Source: Acidimicrobiia bacterium (GTDB lineage Bacteria; Actinomycetota; Acidimicrobiia; Acidimicrobiales; Ilumatobacteraceae). From it: a stretch of DNA of 6,514 bases. Of the stretch, positions 1 through 6,514 are shown piece after piece. The notes beneath the pieces are model-generated. The model was not told the origin of the DNA, did no database searches, and saw only the letters and a program-made list of their open reading frames with translations. The position numbers and the translations under genes are program-made. The stretch is from positions 1 through 6,514 of the forward strand of contig RGSV01000061.1 in the NCBI GenBank assembly GCA_010025655.1, written 5' to 3'. The number at the start of each line of letters is the position of its first letter. The first letter of the stretch is position 1.

Positions 1-1
1 C

Positions 2-433
2 GTGCCGATGATGCTGTCGAACCTGAACATTGAGATTGCCATCATTGCGTTGATGGTGATGCTGGTACGCAAGAAGGCGATCGCACTCTGGAAGCCGGTC
101 GTCGTGTTCACTGCTACGGCAATCTTCTGCACCGTTTTTGCACAGATCTCGTCGACGACGATCGGTGTCGCAGGTGTCATTATCGGAACCCCGGCGATCA
201 TTCCGCAGGTGTGGCGCGCACTACGCACCAAACATCTCTTCGGTGTCTCAGTCACCTCAAACGTGTTGCTCGCATCGATGGGTGCAGGCTGGTTTACCTA
301 CGGCCTCAGCATCGGTGACCCGGTCGTGTCGTATCCGAACTTGGTGCTCATCCCGAGTGCGTCGTACATCGCGTGGAAGGCGTGGCGCTCGCACCACGTA
401 TCACAACGAGAGCTCAGCGCGACACAGGCTTAG
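2..433 (+). CDS. PQ-loop / SWEET-like membrane protein, 5' partial
   Basis: This is the C-terminal 143 residues of a small integral membrane protein. The GTG at position 2 is only the first start-like codon in the window; the true start probably lies upstream. Hydrophobic helices are visible at about residues 8-22, 33-50, 54-73, 82-103 and 107-125. The diagnostic motif is Pro-Gln at residues 68-69 (IIPQVWRALR), preceded by a Gly/Pro-rich helix and followed by a helix with WFTYG, as in the second triple-helix bundle of PQ-loop proteins. The first ~50 residues resemble the last helix of a first bundle plus a linker helix, so the full protein was probably a 3+1+3 helix arrangement with another PQ loop off the window. 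Family members include sugar transporters (SWEET/SemiSWEET) and lysosomal or vacuolar amino-acid exporters; the substrate here cannot be told. The stop codon interlocks with that of the convergent peptidase gene. Confidence 0.75.
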   Translation: MPMMLSNLNIEIAIIALMVMLVRKKAIALWKPVVVFTATAIFCTVFAQISSTTIGVAGVIIGTPAIIPQVWRALRTKHLFGVSVTSNVLLASMGAGWFTYGLSIGDPVVSYPNLVLIPSASYIAWKAWRSHHVSQRELSATQA

Positions 434-2118
434 CCGAGCGTGATGGTGGTTGACACCGAACCAGCGCGTTGATGCGACGCTGACACAGTCAGCACAGTGC
501 CCTTCTTGGCGCGAACGATCCAGGTGTGCAGATGACGATCGGTGGTGCCGTCTGACATCGAACCACCGTCGAGCAGCACCTTTGAGCGGCCCTCGAGTTG
601 CCCGATGCGCACCCGCGCCTCACCCTCAACCAAATCAATCGATGCACCGTCGGTACGACCTATCTCGACGACCGCGGGCAACACTATTTTTTTCTGCTTC
701 GCATGTTGCGTGACAGTGGTCGAGAGCCACCCGGTGTTGGCCACACCGAGTCGCACCTTCCACACGGTGCCACCGAGCGACGTCGCGTCGGCGAGTTTGA
801 TCTCGAGTCGCGGCGACGCCATCGCCTGATAGATCGCGACATCGGCGTGCGGCGCCACTTCAGCACGCAACAGCGCACCAGGTGCATTCGTCCAGATGTG
901 GAACATGTCGGGGCCGCCGAGTTCGACCGTGCCAAGTTGCGGATGCTTGAACTTGCGCCACGGCACGTAAGAACCTGGCGCATGCTCATCGCTCCAATGA
1001 CACACGGCGAGGTCTTGCGTCGGTGTCGGGCCTACGTACCACACGTCGGTGGGTGAGTGCTCGCCAGTGGCGCGATAGATGGCGTCCCAAAATTCGGTCG
1101 TCCACGAGTACACGCCGAGATGGTCGTATGCCCAGTCGTCGCCCGCGCCACCCATCACGCGCGACTTGTCCCACGTCAAGTCTTCATACACCGAATGCAC
1201 GGGATACGAAGTGAGCGGCGTCGAGTGTTCACCGAATTTCTTGAAGATGAAGAGATCTTCGGGCGGCAGTTTCGAATCGGGCAGGTTGCTGCTCGGCCGC
1301 AACATGAAACCACCGGCAGTATGGAATGCGTTGTACCCGCACACGTTCGGCCGTGCCTTCACCGCGCGCACCAACGCGAGAATCTCTGGCTCGCTCATCG
1401 GGTGGTCGCCCGAGCCGAGCACATCGACACCCCAGCCGGCCGGAAAGTTGCGGTTCAAGTCGAGACCCGCAGGATCGCGCGGCTGGTCGATGGTGAAGCC
1501 GTCGTAGTTTTCGAGCACGCCTTCGGTGAGAAGCCGATAGCGCGTGGCACCCTTTGGCGCACCAAGCGGCCCAACAGGGATCATCACGCGCGGCTCATCG
1601 GGGTGTTGCATCCACGCACCGTCAGGGTCGGCGATGCGCATCGTGAGAATGCGTCCGTCTCCGTCGATATCTTGCGGATGCAAGCCCGGCCAGCGGTGGC
1701 CGTCGCGCCACGGCCATGGTCGCACGCTCGAGCGGTGAAAGAGCGGTCGATCTGCCAGTGCGTCCTCAACGCCGTCAGGGTTCACGCGCGGGGCGATGTA
1801 GAAGGTGCGCGTGCGCAGCGCTTCAACAACGGTCGCATCTTTCTCGCCAAACTTCGTGACCAGATGGTGGATGATGTAGAGCGCCGCCACGCCACCCGTG
1901 ACCTCGACGGCGTGAATGTTGGCGTCGATCCAGTGCGCGGGTTTGGTGTGGTGCTCGCCCGAGCGCCGGTCGGTGATGGTGGCAACGAGCAACTCACGAC
2001 CCATGTGCGACTGGCCGTAACTCTCGACCGTGAGCAGGTTCGGGTGTTGAGCAGCGAGCGAGTGCAACCACTCAGACATCTCGTCGTATCGCAGGAAACG
2101 GTCAAAGTTGTAGGTCAT
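430..2118 (-). CDS. M14-family zinc carboxypeptidase
   Basis: A 562-residue metallopeptidase of the M14 (carboxypeptidase A/T) family, which removes C-terminal residues using one zinc ion. Zinc ligands are H69 and E72 (NIHAVE) and H266 (NAFHTAGG). The general-base Glu is E342 in WTTEFWD. Substrate-carboxylate residues fit R111 (APRVNPDGVE) and N222-R223 (DLNRNFP). The gap between R111 and N222 is about 110 residues, against 17 in bovine carboxypeptidase A, so there is a large insertion. It carries an Asp-rich loop, DIDGDGRI at 150-157, that looks like a calcium-binding loop. Residues ~380-562 form a beta-rich C-terminal extension, perhaps an Ig-like accessory domain. No signal peptide is seen at this ATG, so the enzyme may be cytoplasmic or exported by another route. 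No Shine-Dalgarno precedes the start. The gene is divergent from the secreted protein at 2179. The family is certain; the substrate is unknown. Confidence 0.93.
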   Translation of the reverse strand: MTYNFDRFLRYDEMSEWLHSLAAQHPNLLTVESYGQSHMGRELLVATITDRRSGEHHTKPAHWIDANIHAVEVTGGVAALYIIHHLVTKFGEKDATVVEALRTRTFYIAPRVNPDGVEDALADRPLFHRSSVRPWPWRDGHRWPGLHPQDIDGDGRILTMRIADPDGAWMQHPDEPRVMIPVGPLGAPKGATRYRLLTEGVLENYDGFTIDQPRDPAGLDLNRNFPAGWGVDVLGSGDHPMSEPEILALVRAVKARPNVCGYNAFHTAGGFMLRPSSNLPDSKLPPEDLFIFKKFGEHSTPLTSYPVHSVYEDLTWDKSRVMGGAGDDWAYDHLGVYSWTTEFWDAIYRATGEHSPTDVWYVGPTPTQDLAVCHWSDEHAPGSYVPWRKFKHPQLGTVELGGPDMFHIWTNAPGALLRAEVAPHADVAIYQAMASPRLEIKLADATSLGGTVWKVRLGVANTGWLSTTVTQHAKQKKIVLPAVVEIGRTDGASIDLVEGEARVRIGQLEGRSKVLLDGGSMSDGTTDRHLHTWIVRAKKGTVLTVSASHQRAGSVSTTITLG

Positions 2119-2127
2119 GTGCCGAGG

Positions 2128-2169
2128 CTAGACCGAGCAGCGACATTCGTACTTCGTCGCCGGGTCTAG
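2128..2169. promoter_or_regulatory. Symmetrical inverted repeat in divergent spacer (candidate operator)
   Basis: CTAGACC at 2128-2134 is matched by its exact reverse complement GGTCTAG at 2163-2169; allowing two mismatches the arms extend to 11 bp (2128-2138 and 2159-2169). A second perfect pair, GCGAC (2140-2144) and GTCGC (2156-2160), is nested inside. The outer arms end exactly 9 bases from each of the two divergent start codons (2118 and 2179). I see no convincing -35/-10 pair for either gene, so the promoters probably overlap this element. A regulator-binding site or a shared 5' element is inference only. Confidence 0.35.
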
Positions 2170-2178
2170 GTTGACAAC

Positions 2179-3552
2179 GTGGCAACTCGTCGGGCGAACT
2201 CTGTATTGGCCGTGGCAGTGCTGGCAATCGCACTACCAGTAGCGACCATTTCTTCCACGGTGAGTGCCGCAAAACCCGAAGGTGTGGGTGGAAGTACTAC
2301 GTGTCGAAACGGAGGCGTCTGTGAGCTGGGCGATGTGGGTCCACGTGGCGGAATTGTGTTCTACACGGCGGAAACTCCGCAATGGTGGGGGCAATACATG
2401 GAGGCCTTCTCCGCCACCCTGAAGAAGAGAGGTGGCTTCGCGTGGCCGAAATCTGCCCCGTTGTTCACTGGGCCCGACGCCAAAGCACAGCGCATCGAGG
2501 CGAAAGCTCTGGGTGCGGGTCGTCTGAACACTGACTTGCTTGAGCGTCCGTGTCTTGACTGCATCTTCATTCCCTCCAAAGACGAACTCGATGCCCTCTT
2601 CAACTTCGTGGTGACGTCGCGCAGCGCGCTGAACTCTGCATTTGTTACAGGAATGAACGGTGAGCCATGGTGGACATCTACCGAAGCGTCTGACACCTTC
2701 GCGTGGTACCAGTTGTTCAACGATGGAACCCAATTCACAGATGCAAACGGAATCATCACAGGTCTCGCTGGCAATAAGACGCTGATGACGAGCAATGTGC
2801 ACAAGGGTTCGTCGTTCACTGCCAAGCCGATGCGATTGGCTTACGTCAATGCATTTGCTCCACGGGGCGTGTTGCTTCCCGCGCGAACACCACGCCCAGT
2901 GATTCCGCCTGGTGGTCGCACGTCCGCCGACTGCGCGGCAGGTCGAAGTTGCCAGGTTGGCGACATCGGGCCGGGTGGTGGTGTGGTGTTCTATGACGCC
3001 GGCAAGACCGAGTCGTGGGGGCGCTATCTCGAAGCGTCACCGGCGTCGTGCCAGAAGTCGGGCCTCACCTGGCGAATCGCGTTACCCGGCAAGCGGGGTA
3101 CCAAGCAGTTGCCGATGCTGTATCCCACATGGGCAACTGCTGCGCGTCAACGAATCGAAGCGAAGCGCCTTGGCATGGGCAAAGCCAATACGGCGTTGGT
3201 GATCAAACAACACAAGGGTCTGCCGCAGACGTCACTCGACGCCACTGCCGCGGGTTACGCCAACTCACTCGTGTGTGGCGGCAAAGACGATTGGTTTCTG
3301 CCGAGCAAAGACGAACTCGACACGCTCTACAACGTGCTGGCCCTCACCGACAACGACCTCACCGGCAACAACTCGTTCGGCTTCACCCGCGGTTTCTACT
3401 GGACGTCGTCGGAATACAACAACGAGACCGCGTGGACGCAACTGTGGGTCGACGGCCAGCAGTTCGACCGCGAGAAGTGGTTGAACGGCGACCCGCGCAA
3501 AGACGGCGGCTTCAACCCCTTCCACGTGCGACCGATTCGCGCCTTTGGCTGA
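2179..3552 (+). CDS. Secreted protein with two tandem DUF1566-like domains
   Basis: A 457-residue protein that starts with a signal peptide: Arg-Arg at 4-5, a hydrophobic core at about 8-23, and a likely signal peptidase I site after VSA (28-30). Two related domains follow. Each opens with a Cys pair and a glycine-rich motif (C42/C48, GDVGPRGGIVFY; C252/C258, GDIGPGGGVVFY). Each continues through W-G-x-Y-x-E-A, QRIEAK-LG-G-NT, a PSKDEL-D-L motif (132-140; 375-383) and a WTS-E segment followed by AW-QL--DG-QF. These are hallmarks of DUF1566-like (Lcl C-terminal / C-type-lectin-fold-like) extracellular proteins; the function is unknown and probably involves cell-surface binding. Domain 1 is more diverged. 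The GTG start is chosen because it gives a complete signal peptide; a weak AGG lies 8 bases upstream. No membrane anchor or sorting motif is seen, so it is probably released. Family call good, function unassigned. Confidence 0.82.
   Translation: MATRRANSVLAVAVLAIALPVATISSTVSAAKPEGVGGSTTCRNGGVCELGDVGPRGGIVFYTAETPQWWGQYMEAFSATLKKRGGFAWPKSAPLFTGPDAKAQRIEAKALGAGRLNTDLLERPCLDCIFIPSKDELDALFNFVVTSRSALNSAFVTGMNGEPWWTSTEASDTFAWYQLFNDGTQFTDANGIITGLAGNKTLMTSNVHKGSSFTAKPMRLAYVNAFAPRGVLLPARTPRPVIPPGGRTSADCAAGRSCQVGDIGPGGGVVFYDAGKTESWGRYLEASPASCQKSGLTWRIALPGKRGTKQLPMLYPTWATAARQRIEAKRLGMGKANTALVIKQHKGLPQTSLDATAAGYANSLVCGGKDDWFLPSKDELDTLYNVLALTDNDLTGNNSFGFTRGFYWTSSEYNNETAWTQLWVDGQQFDREKWLNGDPRKDGGFNPFHVRPIRAFG
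2302..2856 (+). repeat. Domain copy 1 of the tandem DUF1566-like duplication
   Basis: Encodes residues 42-226 of the secreted protein. It aligns with copy 2 through the glycine-rich VFY motif, QRIEAK, PSKDEL and WTS-E blocks. It lacks the ~20 residues that copy 2 carries elsewhere, and has C125/C128 just before PSKDEL where copy 2 has C366 followed by DWFL. Confidence 0.65.
2932..3549 (+). repeat. Domain copy 2 of the tandem DUF1566-like duplication
   Basis: Encodes residues 252-457 of the secreted protein, after a Pro-rich linker (about 229-250). It is the more canonical copy, with GPGGGVVFYD, DWFLPSKDEL, YWTSSE and a closing HVRPIRAF that matches the usual VRPVR-F end of DUF1566-like domains. 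Confidence 0.65.
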
Positions 3553-3615
3553 GACGTAGATACTGATTGCAGTTGTTTTGCGATTGGAATCTGACGATGT
3601 CGCAACATCCGTCTC

Positions 3616-3644
3616 TTGATTGCTTCTTCGACGCGGAATATGGT
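3616..3644 (+). promoter_or_regulatory. Candidate sigma70-type promoter for the small basic protein gene
   Basis: TTGATT at 3616-3621 and TATGGT at 3639-3644 are separated by 17 bases; each matches the consensus hexamer at 4 of 6 positions. A start near 3651 would leave a leader of about 38 bases before the ATG at 3689, with the Shine-Dalgarno inside it. The rest of the 3553-3688 spacer shows no further gene. Prediction by eye only. Confidence 0.35.
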
Positions 3645-3677
3645 CGCACGTGACATGGAGAAGTTCCCACGCTGACC

Positions 3678-3683
3678 AGGAGG
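3678..3683 (+). promoter_or_regulatory. Strong ribosome-binding site (AGGAGG)
   Basis: A perfect AGGAGG five bases before ATG 3689. It decides the start of the small basic protein: an upstream in-frame ATG at 3620 would give 23 more residues but has no comparable site and lies inside the candidate promoter. No other gene in this window has a ribosome-binding site this good. Confidence 0.75.
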
Positions 3684-3688
3684 TAGTG

Positions 3689-4009
3689 ATGAGCAAACGA
3701 CATCGAGACGGCAATTCGATACCCCGCCCGAAAGCAGAGTTGCGAGCACATGCACACTGTGAGCGCCATCGCGTCAAAGGCGAGCTCCACTCACTTGCAG
3801 CGTCTGTCGGCAAGTCGCTTGCTCCCGATGAATGTGACGAGCCTGGTGTGGAATGGAAGACGGAACGCAGGGCAGATCGTCACCGTGCCACCGAACGCGC
3901 CACTCGTGGCCGGCGCCTCCGCCACTGGAAGACCAAGGAATGGAAACGACGTACTTCGGCACGTCGTGAACGCGCACGCATTGAGGAGCGAATCGCCAAA
4001 GAGTGCTGA
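3689..4009 (+). CDS. Small, highly basic hypothetical protein
   Basis: A 106-residue protein that I do not recognise. It contains 22 Arg, 9 Lys and 7 His against 17 acidic residues, so it should be strongly positively charged. Residues ~56-106 read as one long charged helix, with Trp at 56, 80 and 85 and repeated RR/ER pairs; a nucleic-acid or ribosome-binding role would fit but is inference. Cys residues are at 24, 49 and 106 (the last residue) and do not form a CxxC motif. There is no signal peptide or membrane segment. The perfect AGGAGG and a plausible promoter argue that it is translated, possibly well. The hlyIII-type gene begins 62 bases downstream on the same strand and could be co-transcribed. 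Being Arg-rich in GC-rich DNA, a spurious frame must be considered, but the start signals weigh against that. Confidence 0.6.
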   Translation: MSKRHRDGNSIPRPKAELRAHAHCERHRVKGELHSLAASVGKSLAPDECDEPGVEWKTERRADRHRATERATRGRRLRHWKTKEWKRRTSARRERARIEERIAKEC

Positions 4010-4071
4010 CGTAACGGAGATAGCTGTGGGTTCACCGATAGGCGAGTACTGTCGGCTGGGGAAGCTCAGTG

Positions 4072-4725
4072 ATGCATCAGCCCGTGCTGCACCACATCAC
4101 CGGTGAGTTTCGTTCGCGTTGGCGCGGTCGCATTCATGCCGTGGCGATGTGTGCCGCGCTACCAGCGGGCGCTGCACTCATCGTGCTCGCCAACGGTGCT
4201 CTCGCCACAACGGCGACGTCAATTTATGTCGCGTCACTCGTGCTGCTCTTTGGTACTTCGGCGGCGTACCACATCTTGGCGCGCAGCCGTCGCGCCCAAC
4301 TGATAATGCAGCGCCTTGATCACTCGATGGTCTATGTGTTGATTGCTGGCACCTACACGCCCGTGTGCCTGCTTGCTCTGCCCGGAACACTCGGCATCGT
4401 GCTGCTGTGCGTGGTGTGGATGATCGCCGCAGTCGGAATCGTGCTCAAGTCGATGTGGAGGGCACGCGTGTTTGCATCGGTGCTCTACGTCGTGCTCGGG
4501 TGGATCGTCGTCGTCGTGCTTCCGTGGGCGTATCAGCACATCGGTCTCACCGCGATGCTGCTCTACGCCGTCGGCGGCACCGTGTTCACCACGGGTGCCG
4601 TGATGTTCTACCGTCGCTGGCCGCGACTACGACCCGCGCACTTTGGCTTCCATGAGGTGTGGCATGTCCTCACCGTGGTGGCAGTAGTGCTGCAGTTCAC
4701 TGCCACAGCGCTCCTCGTGCGTTGA
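4072..4725 (+). CDS. Hemolysin III / PAQR-family membrane protein
   Basis: A 217-residue protein with about seven hydrophobic helices, the usual size and shape of the HlyIII (YqfA/PAQR, CREST superfamily) proteins. Conserved family motifs are visible: SAAYH (S63 to H67), LDHSMVYVLIAGTYTP (D83, H84) and a C-terminal HEVWH (H194, H198). In structures of the family, the two C-terminal histidines and one from the early helix bind zinc, and the Ser/Asp pair sits at the same site. Hydrolase activity on lipids is proposed for the superfamily; the bacterial role is unsettled and 'hemolysin' is a historical name. I chose ATG 4072 because a GGGGAAG stretch (4058-4064) lies 7 bases before it; GTG at 4069 is directly upstream in frame and adds one residue. 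The tRNA-Lys gene follows after 26 bases on the same strand. Confidence 0.9.
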   Translation: MHQPVLHHITGEFRSRWRGRIHAVAMCAALPAGAALIVLANGALATTATSIYVASLVLLFGTSAAYHILARSRRAQLIMQRLDHSMVYVLIAGTYTPVCLLALPGTLGIVLLCVVWMIAAVGIVLKSMWRARVFASVLYVVLGWIVVVVLPWAYQHIGLTAMLLYAVGGTVFTTGAVMFYRRWPRLRPAHFGFHEVWHVLTVVAVVLQFTATALLVR

Positions 4726-4751
4726 GTGCGCAACTAGCCTGAACAGCCCAC

Positions 4752-4824
<73 letters not shown>

Positions 4825-4825
4825 C

Positions 4826-6355
4826 GTGACTGCACAACTCGAGCAGGTCGACCTCGCTATCTCGGGCATGACGTGTGGCGCGTGCGCAATGAAGGTGGAG
4901 AAGTCGCTCAACACACTTGGCGGTGTGCGGGCCACCGTCAACTTCGCCACCGAAACTGCGCGCATCACCGTGGAAGACGGCGTGACCACCGAGCAACTCG
5001 TCGCCCAAGTCGAGAAGGCTGGCTACGGCGCGCGACTTGTTGCCGACACCACGCCCGAGATGCTCGACAAAGAAACCAACGAACGCGTGGCGATGTTGCG
5101 CACTCGCTTGATGGTCTCGCTCATCGCGGGGGTGCCCGTCACTGCGCTGTCGATGATTCCCGCCCTGCATTTCTCGAACTGGAAGTGGTGGGCACTCGCG
5201 TTGTCGTTGCCCGTCGTCGTGTGGGGAGCCGCTCCTTTCCATCGTGCGGCGTTGATGAATGCCCGTCACCGCGCCACAACGATGGACACCCTCATCTCCA
5301 TCGGCATCATCGCCGCCATGGGCTGGTCGGTGTGGGCGCTCGTGTGGGGCAACGCCGCCGAAGACCACAGCGGCATGAGCATGACATCCTCGGAGATTGA
5401 CCACATATATATGGAGGTCGCGGTCGCCGTGACCATCTTCTTGCTCGCTGGCCGCTATTTCGAGGCGCGTGCCAAGCGCCGCGCGGGTGACGCTTTGCGG
5501 TCACTGCTCGCACTTGGGGCTCGCACCGCAACGGTGCTGCGTGACGGTGACGAAGTGCTCATCGACGCATCTGCAGTGCAGGTGGGGGACCTCATCGTGG
5601 TGCGACCCGGCGAAATCATCGCCGCCGACGGCGTGGTGCGCGAGGGAAGTTCGTCGGTCGACGCGTCGATGTTGACAGGTGAAAGCGTGCCAGTTGATGT
5701 AACCGTCGGAGGCAACGTCACGGGCACCACCGTGAATTTGACCGGTCGCCTCGTCGTGCAGGCGACGCGAGTCGGCGCCGAGTCGACATTCGCCCAGATG
5801 GCACGACTTGTGCGCGATGCGCAAGCAACCAAGGCACCCGTGCAGAAACTCGCCGATCGTGTGAGCAGCGTGTTCGTGCCGACAGTAATTGCGATTTCGG
5901 TCGTCACGTTCGTGGCGTGGTGGTGGTTTGACGGTGATGTGTCGAAAGCCTTCACAGCGGCAGTCGCGGTATTGATCATTGCCTGCCCGTGCGCACTCGG
6001 GCTGGCAACACCCACCGCGTTGATGGTGGGCAGCGGTCGCGCCGCGCAGATGGGCATCGTCATCAAAGGCGCCGACGTCTTGCAAGGCACGAGACGCATT
6101 GACACGGTGGTGTTCGACAAGACCGGCACCGTTACCACCGGGGCTATGCAGTTGGTCGACGTCGTGTGCAACGACGGCGCGTCGCGCAGCGAAGTGTTGG
6201 CTGCAGCGGGGGCTCTCGAGCACGCCAGCGAGCACCCAGTCGCCAAGGCCATTGCGTCGGCGGCGCGCACCGAATTGGGTTCGCTCGCGCCAGTCAGCGC
6301 ACAAATATGCATCCATCTGGACCGATCAGGGTTCGCCCCTCAAACTGCATACTGA
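4826..6355 (+). CDS. copA: Copper-type P1B ATPase (CopA), 3' end replaced by foreign sequence
   Basis: This encodes a heavy-metal-exporting P1B-type ATPase that pumps Cu(I) out of the cytoplasm. Order: heavy-metal-associated domain with GMTCGAC (C17, C20); first helices from ~93; a Met/His-rich external loop at about 179-193; actuator domain with TGES at 284-287; the copper-selecting CPC at 387-389 in a transmembrane helix; phosphorylation motif DKTGT with D431; and the start of the nucleotide-binding domain with the EHP motif (H470-P471). CPC plus the N-terminal CxxC indicate copper/silver specificity. Real homology ends near residue 488-490; the last ~19 residues are out-of-frame ferrochelatase sequence, so the ATP-hinge GDGxND motif and the final helices are absent. 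Typical CopA is about 730-800 residues. GTG 4826 is the only usable start before the metal domain: the frame is closed by TAA at 4787-4789 inside the tRNA. No ribosome-binding site exists. Confidence 0.93.
   Translation: MTAQLEQVDLAISGMTCGACAMKVEKSLNTLGGVRATVNFATETARITVEDGVTTEQLVAQVEKAGYGARLVADTTPEMLDKETNERVAMLRTRLMVSLIAGVPVTALSMIPALHFSNWKWWALALSLPVVVWGAAPFHRAALMNARHRATTMDTLISIGIIAAMGWSVWALVWGNAAEDHSGMSMTSSEIDHIYMEVAVAVTIFLLAGRYFEARAKRRAGDALRSLLALGARTATVLRDGDEVLIDASAVQVGDLIVVRPGEIIAADGVVREGSSSVDASMLTGESVPVDVTVGGNVTGTTVNLTGRLVVQATRVGAESTFAQMARLVRDAQATKAPVQKLADRVSSVFVPTVIAISVVTFVAWWWFDGDVSKAFTAAVAVLIIACPCALGLATPTALMVGSGRAAQMGIVIKGADVLQGTRRIDTVVFDKTGTVTTGAMQLVDVVCNDGASRSEVLAAAGALEHASEHPVAKAIASAARTELGSLAPVSAQICIHLDRSGFAPQTAY
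6281..6303. other. Junction between actinobacterial copA and proteobacterial-type hemH
   Basis: Upstream of here the copA frame codes recognisable P1B ATPase; downstream a different frame codes ferrochelatase, beginning mid-protein. The bases at 6291-6302 make sense in both frames (PVSAQ as CopA, QSAH as HemH), so the exact breakpoint cannot be placed and a short microhomology may be involved. By hand count GC falls from about 69% (6121-6300) to about 56% (6303-6514). There is no spacer, start codon, repeat or insertion-sequence end at the join. Confidence 0.8.
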
Positions 6356-6514
6356 ACAGCAAGCGCATGCGCTGCAAGCCGAGTTGGATAAACGCTCGCT
6401 GTCTGTTCAAGTTGCCTACGGCATGCGCTACGGCAGCCCCGCCATCCCGGATGTACTCGAGCAGTTAAGGGCGCAAGGCTGTGATCGCATTCTCATTTTG
6501 CCAGCCTACCCGCA
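6291..6514 (+). CDS. hemH: Ferrochelatase fragment (HemH), internal piece, partial at both ends
   Basis: About 74 codons read without a stop to the window end. Ferrochelatase inserts Fe(II) into protoporphyrin IX, the last step of protoheme synthesis. Recognisable blocks in order are [13 protein letters not shown] (from 6303; the conserved W-x-x-GSPL region), an amphipathic helix [23 protein letters not shown] (the conserved MRYG motif) and [11 protein letters not shown]. This corresponds to roughly residues 75-150 of a usual ~320-370-residue HemH. The N-terminal third and the catalytic His/Glu half are both missing, the latter simply off the window. The sequence is closest in feel to beta- or gammaproteobacterial HemH rather than the actinobacterial form, which is an impression and not a search result. 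There is no start codon of its own, so it is not a functional gene here. Confidence 0.85.

Noticed and set aside
1057..2169. A 370-codon open frame on the plus strand, antisense to the M14 peptidase gene
   Set aside because: Its translation is Arg/Val/His-rich without recognisable motifs, while the opposite strand carries every M14 catalytic residue. Long antisense frames are common opposite GC-rich genes.
2171..2176. Perfect TTGACA hexamer as a -35 box
   Set aside because: It lies two bases before the GTG at 2179; a promoter there would start inside the signal peptide, and no -10 is found 16-18 bases downstream.
3578..3605. TTGCGA/TCGCAA inverted repeat after the secreted-protein gene as a terminator
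   Set aside because: The stem is only 6 bp with a 16-base loop and no T-tract follows, so an intrinsic terminator is not supported.
5403..5413. ATATATATGG run inside copA as a regulatory AT-rich element
   Set aside because: It encodes in-frame His-Ile-Tyr-Met of the ATPase before a transmembrane helix, and nothing else marks it as a signal.
5455..6312. A 285-codon open frame on the minus strand opposite copA
   Set aside because: The translation is a Thr/Ser/Ala/Pro-rich shadow of GC-rich codons; the plus strand encodes a full run of P1B ATPase motifs.
6280..6355. A simple frameshift in copA as the cause of the early stop
   Set aside because: None of the three forward frames after 6300 continues CopA; one of them is clearly ferrochelatase, so the sequence is replaced, not shifted.

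Overview
The window looks like ordinary chromosomal DNA from a GC-rich actinomycete-like bacterium, up to about position 6290. The pointers are frequent G/C at third codon positions, several GTG starts, few Shine-Dalgarno sequences, a tRNA without an encoded CCA tail, and actinobacterial-looking protein families. A marine or freshwater Acidimicrobiia/Ilumatobacter-type organism is my guess from the style of the proteins, not something the sequence proves.

Layout: (1) 2-433 (+) is the 3' part of a PQ-loop/SWEET-like membrane protein cut by the window edge. (2) 430-2118 (-) is an M14-family zinc carboxypeptidase, convergent with gene 1 and with interlocked stop codons. (3) A 60-bp divergent spacer carries a nearly symmetrical inverted repeat. 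(4) 2179-3552 (+) is a secreted protein made of two diverged copies of a DUF1566-like domain. (5) 3689-4009 (+) is a small, very basic protein of unknown function with the best ribosome-binding site in the window. (6) 4072-4725 (+) is a hemolysin III/PAQR-type seven-helix membrane protein. (7) 4752-4824 (+) is tRNA-Lys(UUU). (8) From 4826 (+) runs a copper-type P1B ATPase (CopA) whose start codon lies one base after the tRNA.

The ATPase does not finish. At about 6281-6303 the sequence changes to a different gene in a different frame: the last ~220 bases encode an internal piece of ferrochelatase (HemH) of proteobacterial character, GC drops from about 69% to about 56% (hand count), and no start codon or spacer separates the two. 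This is the most striking feature of the window. The likeliest reading is a chimeric join (misassembly); a real recombination breakpoint is possible but needs evidence.

The genes do not form an obvious pathway. The part worth biological follow-up is the hlyIII / tRNA-Lys / copA string, where 3' processing of the tRNA would release a copA message with essentially no leader. I found no CRISPR array, insertion sequence, origin or phage gene, and no gene-free stretch longer than 300 bases. The longest spacer is 136 bases (3553-3688).
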